Origin: Bordetella genomosp. 5
GTDB taxonomy: Bacteria > Pseudomonadota > Gammaproteobacteria > Burkholderiales > Burkholderiaceae_B
Assembly: GCF_002261475.1 (NCBI RefSeq)
Contig: NZ_NEVN01000007.1
Coordinates: forward strand, 186,001-250,000
Direction: 5' to 3'
Length of the DNA: 64,000 nt
Shown: piece by piece, positions 16,921 through 25,129 of the stretch
Numbering within the stretch: position 1 is the stretch's first letter
How the letters are laid out: each line of letters opens with the position of its first letter
Program-made: the position numbers and the translations under genes
The notes under the pieces: model-generated
Told to the model about the DNA's origin: nothing
Seen by the model: the letters and a program-made list of their open reading frames with translations, nothing else
The model's database searches: none

Positions 16921-18516
16921 ATGTCATCTTCTTTCGATTGGACCTTCCCTTACGCCTCCCGGAAAATGCCCGTGCTGGCCTCCAACGCGGTGGCGACCAG
17001 CCAGCCGCTGGCCGCACAGGCAGGGCTGCGCATGTTGCTGGCCGGTGGCAATGCCGTCGATAGCGCGATCGCCACGGCGATCGCGCTCACCGTCGTCGAA
17101 CCCGTGATGAACGGGATCGGCGGCGATATGTTCGCCCTGATCTGGCACGACGGCGAGCTGCACGGCCTGAGCTCGTGTGGCGCGGCGCCCGCCGCCTGGA
17201 CCCCCGAGTACTTCAATGGCCGCGACGCGATGCCGCCCACCGGCTGGGGCACCGTCACCGTGCCCGGCCAGATCGCCGGCTGGAAGGCGCTGTCCGAGCG
17301 TTTCGGCAAGCTGCCGTTCGCGCAGCTCTTCGAACCCGCCATCGCCTACGCCGAAGACGGCTTCCCGATCTCGCCGACGATCGCGCGGCAATGGGCCAAC
17401 CAGGCGCCCAAGCTCGCGCACGAGCCCGGCTTTGCCGAAGCCTTCATGATCGACGGCAAGACGCCCGAAGCCGGTCAATGGTGGCGCTTCCCGGCGCAGG
17501 CGCGCACGCTGCGCGACATCGCGCAGACCGGCGGCGAGAGCTTCTACCGCGGCGACCTCGCGCGCCGCATCACCGATTTCGCCCGTGCCACCGGCGGCGC
17601 GCTCACGATGCAGGATCTGGCCGAGCACCAGGCCGAGTGGGTCAAGCCGATCGGCCAGAACTTCCGCGACTACACGCTGCACGAGATCCCGCCGAACGGC
17701 CAGGGCATCGCCGCCCTGATGGCGCTGGGCATGCTCGAGCGTTTCGACCTCGAAGGCATGGGCCGCGACAGCGCCGACTACTACCACGTCAGCATCGAGG
17801 CCATGAAGCTGGCCTTCGCCGATCTGCATCACCACGTGGCCGATCCGCGCCACATGCGGGTGAGCGCGGCCGATCTGCTCGACGGCGACTACCTCGCCGC
17901 GCGCTCGCGCCTGATCGCCATGGACCGCGCCACCACGCCGTCGGCCGGCAGCCCGCCGTCGGGCGGCACGGTGTACCTCACCGCCGCCGACGCGAACGGC
18001 ACGATGGTGTCGTTCATCCAGTCCAACTATCACGGCTTCGGCTCCGGCGTCGTCGTGCCCGACACCGGCATCGGCCTGCACAACCGTGGCCTGAACTTCG
18101 TGCTGAAGGACGGTCACGCCAATCAGGTGGCGCCGCGCAAGAAGCCGATGCACACCATCATCCCGGCCTTCGTCACCCGCAAGGGCGAACCCGTGATGTC
18201 GTTCGGCGTGATGGGCGGCTCGATGCAGGCCCAGGGCCATCTGCAAATGGTGACGCGCCTGGCCGCCTTCGGCCAGAACCCGCAGGCCATGAGCGACGCG
18301 CCGCGCTTCCGCGTCGAGAACGGCCCGGTGGTCAACGTCGAAGCCCACCTGCCCGCCGACGTGGTGCAGGTACTGCGCGACCGCGGCCACAACGTGGCCG
18401 TGGCGCCCGCCGACAGCCTCGAGTTCGGCTCGGCCCAGCTGATCCATCGCCTGCCGCAAGGTGGCTATCTCGCCGCCTCGGACTCGCGCCGCGACGGCCA
18501 GGCCGTGGGCTTCTGA
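16921..18516 (+). CDS. Gamma-glutamyltransferase-family protein (no signal peptide)
   Basis: The 531-residue protein belongs to the Ntn-hydrolase gamma-glutamyltranspeptidase family. Seen are GGNAVDSAIATAIALTVVEP, NGIGGDMFALI, GWGTVTVPG and the autoprocessing site SGGT at residues 347-350, where Thr350 would become the N-terminal nucleophile of the small subunit. Later come GFGSGVV, KKPMHTIIP and GVMGGSMQAQGH. Unlike secreted GGT it has no signal peptide, so it probably acts in the cytoplasm on an imported substrate. The ATG at 16921 lacks a clear ribosome site; an in-frame ATG lies at 16969. Confidence 0.85.
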   Translation: MSSSFDWTFPYASRKMPVLASNAVATSQPLAAQAGLRMLLAGGNAVDSAIATAIALTVVEPVMNGIGGDMFALIWHDGELHGLSSCGAAPAAWTPEYFNGRDAMPPTGWGTVTVPGQIAGWKALSERFGKLPFAQLFEPAIAYAEDGFPISPTIARQWANQAPKLAHEPGFAEAFMIDGKTPEAGQWWRFPAQARTLRDIAQTGGESFYRGDLARRITDFARATGGALTMQDLAEHQAEWVKPIGQNFRDYTLHEIPPNGQGIAALMALGMLERFDLEGMGRDSADYYHVSIEAMKLAFADLHHHVADPRHMRVSAADLLDGDYLAARSRLIAMDRATTPSAGSPPSGGTVYLTAADANGTMVSFIQSNYHGFGSGVVVPDTGIGLHNRGLNFVLKDGHANQVAPRKKPMHTIIPAFVTRKGEPVMSFGVMGGSMQAQGHLQMVTRLAAFGQNPQAMSDAPRFRVENGPVVNVEAHLPADVVQVLRDRGHNVAVAPADSLEFGSAQLIHRLPQGGYLAASDSRRDGQAVGF

Positions 18517-18540
18517 GCCCTGCCACGACAGGTGAGAACA

Positions 18541-18568
18541 ACGCCGCCCTCGGGCGGCGTTTTTTTTG
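18541..18568. terminator. Intrinsic terminator after the GGT-like gene
   Basis: ACGCCGCC-CTCG-GGCGGCGT followed by eight T forms a strong rho-independent terminator for the rightward GGT-like gene. It lies only five bases before the stop of the convergent Bug receptor gene. Confidence 0.9.
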
Positions 18569-18572
18569 CGCG

Positions 18573-19547
18573 TCAATCGACCCGGATGTTGACGGTGCGC
18601 ACCACCTCGGCCCACTTCACCAGCTCGCCATCGATGAAGGTCGCGAGTTCGGCGGGCGTGCTGGTCGTGGGCACCGCCCCTTCCTTCTCGAACAGCTGAC
18701 GCAGCTTGGGCGAGTTCATCGCCGTCTTGAGCGCGGCGTTGAACGTCTCCACGGCTTCGGGCGGCGTGCCCTTGGGCGCCAGGATCGCGTTCCAGGTGTT
18801 GATTTCATAGCCCTTGAAGCCCTCGGTCTCGGCCACGGTCGGCACGTCGGGCAGCTGGGTCGAGCGCTGCTGCGTGGTGACGGCGAGCGGGCGCAGATTG
18901 TCGGCCTTCACCTGCGGCATCGCGCCGGGCAGCGTGGCAAAGCTGAATTGCGCCTCGCCCGTCATCACGGCCGTGTTGGCCAACGATCCGCCGCGATACG
19001 GCACGTGCACCAGCTCGAGCTTGGCCTGCTGCGCGAACATGGCGCCCGCCAGATGCACGGGCGAGCCGTTGCCGCTGGACGAATAGTTGAGCTCGCCGGG
19101 TTTGCTGCGTGCCAGCGTCACCAGCTCGGGCACCGACTTCACCGGCAGCTTGGGATTGGCCACCAGCACCAGCGGAATCGACGCCACCATGCCGACCGGC
19201 GTAAAACCGCCCACGGGATCGTAGCCCAGCGACTTTTTGTAGAGCGCAGGATTGATGCCATGGCTGGACACCGTGGCCATCAGCACCGTGTAGCCATCGG
19301 GCTTGGCCTGCTGCACGGCGGCGGCGGCGATGTTGCCGGCGGCACCGGCTTTGTTCTCCACGATGATGGACTGCTTGAGCGTGCGACTGAGCTCTTCGCC
19401 CAGCGCGCGCGCCAGGATATCGGTGGTGCCGCCCGCGGCATAACCCACGACGATGCGGATCGGCTGCTCGGGCCAGGCGGCGAAGGTGGACGGCGCGGCG
19501 CAGGCCAGGCCCGCGGCGAGCGCGATGGCTGCCAGGTTGCGTTTCAT
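18573..19547 (-). CDS. Bug/TctC-family periplasmic solute receptor
   Basis: The 324-residue protein has a signal peptide (about residues 1-25, cleavage after TFA). Bug motifs include WPEQPIRIVVGYAAGGTTD, IVENKAGAAGNIA, DGYTVLMA, YSSSGNGSP and ILAPKGTPPEAVETFN. It is the last gene of a leftward set (CoA-transferase, GntR regulator, enoyl-CoA hydratase, receptor). This suggests uptake of a carboxylic acid that is then activated by CoA transfer and hydrated. Confidence 0.9.
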   Translation of the reverse strand: MKRNLAAIALAAGLACAAPSTFAAWPEQPIRIVVGYAAGGTTDILARALGEELSRTLKQSIIVENKAGAAGNIAAAAVQQAKPDGYTVLMATVSSHGINPALYKKSLGYDPVGGFTPVGMVASIPLVLVANPKLPVKSVPELVTLARSKPGELNYSSSGNGSPVHLAGAMFAQQAKLELVHVPYRGGSLANTAVMTGEAQFSFATLPGAMPQVKADNLRPLAVTTQQRSTQLPDVPTVAETEGFKGYEINTWNAILAPKGTPPEAVETFNAALKTAMNSPKLRQLFEKEGAVPTTSTPAELATFIDGELVKWAEVVRTVNIRVD

Positions 19548-19709
19548 GGTTGTCTCCGTTGTTTTATGAGGTTCTGTTCTTGAAGCAGTGCATGGCCTCG
19601 CACGCCCGGCCCCGGCGGCCCGCTTGCGGACGGCGGCCGCCGTCCCCGCGCGGCGGGCGCGCGCGGTCCTGCCGGGCATCGCCCGGCACGAAAGACTTGT
19701 GAAAACCTT

Positions 19710-19727
19710 GCGCCGCCTGCGCGGCGC
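19710..19727 (-). terminator. Weak hairpin after the enoyl-CoA hydratase gene
   Basis: GCGCCGC-(4 bases)-GCGGCGC directly follows the hydratase stop and is followed on the minus strand by AAGGTTTT. It may partly terminate or attenuate transcription into the downstream Bug receptor gene. The gap 19548-19731 also holds a second hairpin, TGCCGGGC-ATC-GCCCGGCA. Confidence 0.3.
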
Positions 19728-19731
19728 GCAC

Positions 19732-20547
19732 TCAGGTGCCGGTGAAGACCGGCGTGCGCTTCTCAGCGAAGGCACGCTTGCCCTCGCGATAGTCATTGCT
19801 TTCGAAGCACTCGAGCACCAGCCGCGTCATGGCCTCCATGTCGACCTCCGGCCCGAGCGCCTGCATGGCGCGGATCATCTTCTTGCCGGCCCGCAAGGTG
19901 AGCGGCGCATTGGCCGATATCTGCGCCACGTACTCATCGAGCGCGGCGTCGAGGCTGCCGGGAGCGCAGACTTTGTGCACCAGGCCGCGCTTCTCGGCCT
20001 CGGCGGCGGTGTAGCGCGCGGCCGTCAGAAAGATCTCCAGCGCCCCCGCGGGCCCGGCGGCATGCACCAGATTGCGGATGGCGGTCATGCGATAGCCCAG
20101 ACCGAGCTTGCCGGCCGGAATGGCGAAACTGCTGTCTTCGGAGGCCAGCCGCAGGTCGCAGCACAAGGCAATGTTGAGTCCGCCGCCGATGCAATAGCCC
20201 TTGATGCGCGCCACCGTGGGCTTGTCATAGTCGTAGAGCGCAAGCTGGGCGGCCTCGGCGACTTTTTCGTAGGCCTGCACCGCTTCTTCGCCCGAACGTA
20301 GCGTGTCGAACTGCGAGATGTTGGCGCCGCTCACGAAGGCCCGTTCGCCCGCGCCGGTCAGCACGACCACGCGGATCCGCGGATCCGCCGCCAGCGCTTC
20401 CAGCGCCAGCGGAATGCCTTCCCACATCGCGTACGACACGGCATTGTGGCGAGCAGGGTCGTTGAAGGTGATCCAGCCCGCGCCGTCGCGCTTCTCGACG
20501 ATGAGGTGTTCGGTGATGCGATCCTGCAGAATGCGTTCGGCGGTCAT
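19732..20547 (-). CDS. Enoyl-CoA hydratase/isomerase family protein
   Basis: A 271-residue crotonase-fold protein with GERAFVSGANISQF (oxyanion-hole segment), the second oxyanion motif IKGYCIGGGLNIALCCDLRLAS and SSFAIPAGKLGLG. In canonical hydratases two glutamates lie in these blocks. Here the second region reads AIPAGKLGLG, so hydration is not certain and another crotonase reaction is possible. Its neighbours (class III CoA-transferase, GntR, Bug receptor) place it in catabolism of an imported acid. Confidence 0.88.
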   Translation of the reverse strand: MTAERILQDRITEHLIVEKRDGAGWITFNDPARHNAVSYAMWEGIPLALEALAADPRIRVVVLTGAGERAFVSGANISQFDTLRSGEEAVQAYEKVAEAAQLALYDYDKPTVARIKGYCIGGGLNIALCCDLRLASEDSSFAIPAGKLGLGYRMTAIRNLVHAAGPAGALEIFLTAARYTAAEAEKRGLVHKVCAPGSLDAALDEYVAQISANAPLTLRAGKKMIRAMQALGPEVDMEAMTRLVLECFESNDYREGKRAFAEKRTPVFTGT

Positions 20548-20595
20548 CGGTGCTGTCCTGAGCCCGGCGCCAGTGCGGCCGGGCGGTTCGGTGGA

Positions 20596-21387
20596 TCAAT
20601 CCGGGCCTGGGCCCGCTCGAGGTGAGGTCGCGGCCGCCGGCGCGGCGGCGCCGGTCTGCTGCAGCTGCGCCTGGCGCCGCTGCATGCCGTTGGTCAGATG
20701 CTCGCGCATCGCCGCGCGCGCCGCGTCGGCGTCGCGCGCCACGATGGCATCGAAGATGCGGTGGTGTTCGAGCTCGATCTGCGCCACGCGCTCGGTGCCG
20801 GTGCTGCAATAGCGCAGCGTGCGCACCGCATCGCCGATGGCACGGCCGAAGAGCGACAGCAACCGCAGAAAATACGGATTGTTCGCGGCCTGACAGACCG
20901 CCATGTGGAAGTCGAGCGCGCGATCCGCGCCCATGCGCCAGTCGTCGCTGGCCGCGTCCACCCGCGTCAGCGCGACACGCAGCTGCTCGATCTGCGCGTC
21001 CGTGCGGTGCTGCGCGGCCAGCGCGGCCGCCCCCGCCTCGATCTCGACCCGCAGCTGATAGACGTGTTCGAGTGCTTGCGCCTGCAACAGATCGGCCGGC
21101 AACAGCTCGAAGGCCTGCTGCCCCGCATCGGTGGCCACGAAGCTGCCGACCCCGCGCCGCGTCTCGATGTAGCCCGATAGCTTCAGGCGCGCGATGGCCT
21201 CGCGCACGACGTTGCGGCTCACGCCGAAACGCTGCGCGAATTCCTGTTCGGTGGGCAGACGCTGCCCCGGCTCGAACGCCTGGCTGACGATCTTCTGCCG
21301 GATCTGCTGCGCGATTTCGTCGGGCAGATTGTCGGGCCGGGCGAGGCTGCCGAACAGCGCATCGGACACGGGTTCAGGATGGGCCAT
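20596..21387 (-). CDS. GntR-family regulator, FadR subfamily (FCD domain)
   Basis: The 263-residue protein has a winged helix DNA-binding domain (about residues 20-85: FEPGQRLPTEQEFAQRFGVSRNVVREAIARLK) and an FCD effector domain (about 100-235). The chosen ATG at 21387 gives the usual family N-terminus. It sits inside the operon it probably regulates. The 19-bp palindrome at 22708-22726 upstream of the first gene is the natural operator candidate. Confidence 0.9.
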   Translation of the reverse strand: MAHPEPVSDALFGSLARPDNLPDEIAQQIRQKIVSQAFEPGQRLPTEQEFAQRFGVSRNVVREAIARLKLSGYIETRRGVGSFVATDAGQQAFELLPADLLQAQALEHVYQLRVEIEAGAAALAAQHRTDAQIEQLRVALTRVDAASDDWRMGADRALDFHMAVCQAANNPYFLRLLSLFGRAIGDAVRTLRYCSTGTERVAQIELEHHRIFDAIVARDADAARAAMREHLTNGMQRRQAQLQQTGAAAPAAATSPRAGPGPD

Positions 21388-21425
21388 GGAATTTCCGAAG
21401 GGTGGCGGGGAAGGCCACGATGGTG

Positions 21426-22604
21426 TCACACCGCCCCGGCGGCGCGCAAACGCTGGCGCGCCGCTTCATCCAGGCCCAGCCAGGCCAGGATGTCGTCGGT
21501 GTGGGCACCGGTCTCGGGCGCGGGCGACACGGGCGGCGGCTCGCCGCCGCCGAACGTCACGGCGGGCGCGATGATGTCGACGTCGCCACGCTGCGGATGC
21601 GTCACGCGGCGCGTCATGCGCAGGTGCCGCACCTGTTCGTTCTCGAAGGCCGTGTCCATGGACAGGATCGGCCCGCATGGCACACCGGCCTGGTTCAGGC
21701 GCTCGATCCAATCCGCGCTGTCGCGGGTCCGCGTGCGGGCAACGATCTCGCGATTGAGTTCGCCGCGGTTTTCCACGCGCAAGCCGGCCGACGCGAAGCG
21801 CGCGTCGTCCTTGAGCTCGGGCATGCCGAGCACATCGCACAGCCGCGCGAACATGCTCGAGCCCATCGCCGCGATATTGATGTAGCCATCGGCCGTGGGG
21901 TAGACGCCCGTGGGCGAACTGGTCGGATGGTCGTTGCCCGACTGGCCCGGCACCTCGCCATCGATGAGCCAGCGCGTCGCCTGGAAGTCCATCATCCAGA
22001 CCTGCGCCTGCAGCAGCGACGTGTGCACCCAGCGCCCCTGCCCGGTGCGCTCGCGGTCCAGCAAGGCCGTGAGGATGCCGATCGCGGCGAACAGGCCGGC
22101 GCTCAGATCGGCGATCGGAATCCCGGCGCGCATCGGCCCCCGGTCGGCTTCGCCGGTCACGGACATCAGGCCGCCCAAGCCCTGCGCGATCTGGTCGAGG
22201 CCGGGGCGGTCGGCGTAGGGGCCGTCCTGGCCGAACCCCGAAATGCTGGCGTAGACCAGCCGCGGGTTGACCTTGGAGAGCGACTCGAAATCGATGCCGA
22301 GCTTGGTCTTGACCGACGGCCGGTAGTTTTCGACCAGCACGTCGGCGCGCTTGACCAGCTCCATGAACACCGCCCGCCCTTCCGGCTGCTTCAGATTCAG
22401 CGTGAGGCTGCGCTTGTTGCGGTGGGTGTTCTGGTAATCGCTGAACTTGGCCGCGCCGCCCGGCTTGTCGTCCTTCACCTGGGTCGGCTCTTCGATCTTG
22501 ATCACGTCCGCGCCCCAATCGGCAAACTGCCGCACGGCGGCCGGCCCGGAGCGCACGCGGGTGAGGTCCAGCACGACGAAGCGGTCCAGCGGCGCATAAA
22601 TCAT
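21426..22604 (-). CDS. Class III (CaiB/BaiF) CoA-transferase
   Basis: A 392-residue protein of the formyl-CoA/carnitine CoA-transferase family. The N-terminal Rossmann-like segment VLDLTRVRSGPAAVRQFADWGADVIKIE is typical, as are NKRSLTLNLK and the ADVLVENYRP motif. A C-terminal VPCGPI segment is present. It would activate an imported carboxylic acid by transferring CoA. It is the first gene of the leftward operon; the ATG at 22604 begins MIYAPLDR, and the longer open frame upstream is intergenic DNA. Confidence 0.9.
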   Translation of the reverse strand: MIYAPLDRFVVLDLTRVRSGPAAVRQFADWGADVIKIEEPTQVKDDKPGGAAKFSDYQNTHRNKRSLTLNLKQPEGRAVFMELVKRADVLVENYRPSVKTKLGIDFESLSKVNPRLVYASISGFGQDGPYADRPGLDQIAQGLGGLMSVTGEADRGPMRAGIPIADLSAGLFAAIGILTALLDRERTGQGRWVHTSLLQAQVWMMDFQATRWLIDGEVPGQSGNDHPTSSPTGVYPTADGYINIAAMGSSMFARLCDVLGMPELKDDARFASAGLRVENRGELNREIVARTRTRDSADWIERLNQAGVPCGPILSMDTAFENEQVRHLRMTRRVTHPQRGDVDIIAPAVTFGGGEPPPVSPAPETGAHTDDILAWLGLDEAARQRLRAAGAV

Positions 22605-22707
22605 GACGAGGTGTCTCCGAATCGTTATTGGCGGGCGGGCGTGGCCGCGACGCGACCGGCCGCGCGGGCCGGTCGGCGCACCCATCACCGCAGTGCCCGT
22701 CCATTTG

Positions 22708-22726
22708 TAGGATGTTGGACATCCTA
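22708..22726. promoter_or_regulatory. 19-bp palindrome, candidate GntR operator
   Basis: TAGGATGTTGGACATCCTA has perfect eight-base arms around TGG, 104 bp upstream of the CoA-transferase start. It fills the space between a TACAAA -10-like hexamer and a weak -35 on the minus strand, so a bound regulator would block transcription. The FadR-type regulator encoded in the same operon is the obvious ligand-responsive candidate. Confidence 0.6.
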
Positions 22727-22813
22727 TGACTTGAAAGACCCCTCGCCTATCATCGGAAACCCCAGGTGGGGGCCGGCCCTCCCCGCGCGGCCGGCGGCGG
22801 CGTCGCGCCCCAG

Positions 22814-22912
22814 CCTCTACAACACCTAAAACCGCCCCGGTCCTGTCAGCGGCCCGGGCGGCTTGGCAGCCACCCCTACAACACCAGAAACCGCCCTATC
22901 TTGTCGGCGGCC
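22814..22912. repeat. Diverged tandem duplication of the iclR 3' end
   Basis: Positions 22814-22854 and 22873-22912 are about 80% identical over 40 bp. The second copy is the last codons and stop of the IclR gene; the first lies just beyond the stop as non-coding DNA. A GC-rich inverted repeat (GGGCGGCT-TGGC-AGCCACCC) lies between. Apart from the palindrome at 22708-22726 the rest of the gap 22605-22875 shows nothing recognisable. Confidence 0.65.
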
Positions 22913-23706
22913 GCCTGCGCCGCCGGCAGGATTTCGCCGATCATTCGCTCCCGCGGCAGCCGCGACGCCTTGACGCTGACGTTGATCGCGCTCACGACCT
23001 GACCGCTGGCGCTGCGCACGGGCACACCGATGGCGCACACGTTGAGCTCCAGCTCCTGATCGCCGATGGCGTAGCCGCGCTGCCGCACCTGTTCGAGTTC
23101 GGCGCACAGCTGCGCGCGTTGCGTGACGGTGTATTCGGTAAACGGCGCGAGCTCCACGTCGTCGAAGTAGCGCGCCAGCGCGGCGGCACCGAGCTGCGCC
23201 AGCATGACCCTGCCGATCGACGTGCAGTAGGCGGGCAGGCGGCTGCCCAGACCCAGCGAGGTGGCGAGGATACGGTGCACCTCCGAGCGCGCCAGATACA
23301 TCATCTCGTGGCCGGTCATGATGCCGAGCGCGCAGGTTTCGTTCACCGTTGCGCTCAGGTCGTCCAGCACCGGCTGCGCGAGCGACACGAACGGCGTGGA
23401 CGCGAAGTACGCATGGCCCAGGCTCAGAATGCGCGGCGTGAGCACATAGTGACGCTCGTGCTGCTCGGCATACCCGAGCGCGACCAGGGTGTAGAGACAG
23501 CGCTGCGTCACCGCGCGCGACAGCCCGGCGCGCCGCGCCAGCTCGGCCGCGGTCTGCGGTTGGCGGCGTTCGCCAAAGGCGCGGATCACATGCAGACCGC
23601 GTGCCAGGGTCTGCATGAAATCGGGATCGCCGCGCAGTTGCTCGGGATGGGCCTGCGTGGGCAGCGGCGCGGTGTAGGCCGGGGCAATCGAAGGCGGATA
23701 GATCAT
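22876..23706 (-). CDS. IclR-family regulator (PcaR-like)
   Basis: The 276-residue protein has an N-terminal helix-turn-helix (about residues 30-85: GLHVIRAFGERRQPQTAAELARRAGLSRAVTQRCLYTL) and the IclR effector domain (about 100-275). The effector domain includes the CTSIGRVMLA and VSAINVSV blocks. It resembles the PcaR/PobR branch controlling protocatechuate or beta-ketoadipate genes. The ATG at 23706 overlaps the stop of the CoA-transferase beta subunit by four bases, so it is the last gene of that operon. Confidence 0.9.
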   Translation of the reverse strand: MIYPPSIAPAYTAPLPTQAHPEQLRGDPDFMQTLARGLHVIRAFGERRQPQTAAELARRAGLSRAVTQRCLYTLVALGYAEQHERHYVLTPRILSLGHAYFASTPFVSLAQPVLDDLSATVNETCALGIMTGHEMMYLARSEVHRILATSLGLGSRLPAYCTSIGRVMLAQLGAAALARYFDDVELAPFTEYTVTQRAQLCAELEQVRQRGYAIGDQELELNVCAIGVPVRSASGQVVSAINVSVKASRLPRERMIGEILPAAQAAADKIGRFLVL

Positions 23707-24425
23707 CGGTGATGGGCTCCAGGCGTAGAGACCTCGCAAGCCGGCAGGGCCGCGGCATCGGACGCGGGCGCCGCGTGCAGCGGCGCGTCGCTGAGCGCCT
23801 GCAGGCTTTCCAGCGTGACGCCGGGCGCCATGGCGCGCACGCAAAAGCCGGCGGGTGTCACGTCAATCACCGCGAGGTCGGTGTAGATGCGGTCGACGAC
23901 GCCCCGTCCGGTGAGCGGCAAGGTGCAGCGGCGCAGCAGCTTGGCCGCCCCGCTCTTGCTGTTGTGTTCCATCAGAATGTAGACCCGGCGCGCGCCCACC
24001 GCCAGGTCCATCGCGCCGCCCACCGCCGGCGCCTCTCCGGGCCGCGCCAGCGACCAGTTCGCCAGGTCGCCGTTATCGGCGACCTGCATGCCGCCCATCA
24101 CGCACAGATCGAGATGGCCGCCCCGCATCATCGCGAACGAGTCGGCGTGGTGAAAGTACGCCCCGCCGGGCACCAGCGTGGCGGGCAGTTTTCCGGCGTT
24201 GATCAGATCCGGATCTTCCTGGCCGGGCGCGGGCGGCGGGCCCATGCCGAGAATGCCGTTTTCGCTGTGCAGCACGACCTCGCGCTCCGGCGCGAGAAAC
24301 CGCGCCACATGCACCGGCATGCCGATGCCGAGATTTACGTAGCTGCCATCGGGAATGTCGCCGGCCACGCGCGCGGCCATCTCGTCACGCGTCCAGGGCC
24401 GATGGGAAGAGGATTTGGCCTGCAT
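23703..24425 (-). CDS. pcaJ: 3-oxoadipate-type CoA-transferase subunit B
   Basis: A 240-residue beta subunit of a class I (family I) CoA-transferase. It contains the active-site glutamate motif SENGILGMGP near residue 74, then VPGGAYFHHADSF and RCTLPLTG. With subunit A it would transfer CoA from succinyl-CoA to a 3-oxo acid such as 3-oxoadipate. No other beta-ketoadipate genes are nearby and the partner is a Bug receptor, so the true substrate may differ. Confidence 0.85.
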   Translation of the reverse strand: MQAKSSSHRPWTRDEMAARVAGDIPDGSYVNLGIGMPVHVARFLAPEREVVLHSENGILGMGPPPAPGQEDPDLINAGKLPATLVPGGAYFHHADSFAMMRGGHLDLCVMGGMQVADNGDLANWSLARPGEAPAVGGAMDLAVGARRVYILMEHNSKSGAAKLLRRCTLPLTGRGVVDRIYTDLAVIDVTPAGFCVRAMAPGVTLESLQALSDAPLHAAPASDAAALPACEVSTPGAHHR

Positions 24426-24435
24426 CGATACTCCT

Positions 24436-25116
24436 TCAACTCGAAAAGCCCGCGTGCTCGACGCGCGCGACCCGCTGCACGAAGATGCCGGGCGTCACGA
24501 TCGCCTCGGGCGACAACGCGCCCAGCTCGACCTGTTCGCGCACCTGCACGATGGCGGTGCGGGCCGCCATGCACATCACCGGACCGAAATTGCGGGCGCT
24601 CATGCGGTAGGTGAGATTGCCCCAGCGATCGGCCTGATCGGCCTTCACCAGCGCGAAGTCGCCCGGCAGCGCGTGCTCGAACACGTACTCGCGGCCATCG
24701 ATCACGCGGGTTTCCTTGCCCCGCGCCAGGTCGGTGCCCGCCCCCGTCGGCGTGTAGAAGCCGCCCAGGCCCGCGCCCGCGGCGCGCAGCCGTTCGGCGA
24801 TGGTGCCCTGCGGCACGCACTCGAGCTCGATGCGCTGCTGGCGATACAGCTCGTCGAAGACCCACGAGTGCGAGGCCTTCGGGAACGAGCAGATCACCTT
24901 GCGCACGCGCCCGGCCTTGATCAGCGCCGCCAGGCCGGTTTCATGGTTGCCGGCGTTGTTGCTCACCACCGTCAGATCGCGCGCGCCCTGTTCGATCAGC
25001 GCATGCAGCAGCTCGGTGGGCATGCCGGCGCCGCCGAAGCCGCCGACCAGGACGGTGGCGCCGTCATGCACGTCCGCCACCGCCGCGGCGGGATCGGCCA
25101 CGAATTTGTCGATCAT
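24436..25116 (-). CDS. pcaI: 3-oxoadipate-type CoA-transferase subunit A
   Basis: A 226-residue alpha subunit with the CoA-binding loop VLVGGFGGAGMP near residue 25, VSNNAGN and the long Q-G-T-I-A-E-R-L-R-A-A-G-A-G segment of family I CoA-transferases. The ATG at 25116 lies six bases after a perfect AGGAGG; a GTG two codons upstream overlaps that site and is less likely. It lies 11 bp before subunit B and 14 bp after the Bug receptor gene. Confidence 0.87.
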   Translation of the reverse strand: MIDKFVADPAAAVADVHDGATVLVGGFGGAGMPTELLHALIEQGARDLTVVSNNAGNHETGLAALIKAGRVRKVICSFPKASHSWVFDELYRQQRIELECVPQGTIAERLRAAGAGLGGFYTPTGAGTDLARGKETRVIDGREYVFEHALPGDFALVKADQADRWGNLTYRMSARNFGPVMCMAARTAIVQVREQVELGALSPEAIVTPGIFVQRVARVEHAGFSS

Positions 25117-25129
25117 CGCCACCCTCCTC

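Noticed and set aside
23703-25116. Full beta-ketoadipate pathway cluster
   Set aside because: Only the CoA-transferase pair and an IclR regulator are present; no pcaBCDFGH genes are seen, so the substrate is left open.
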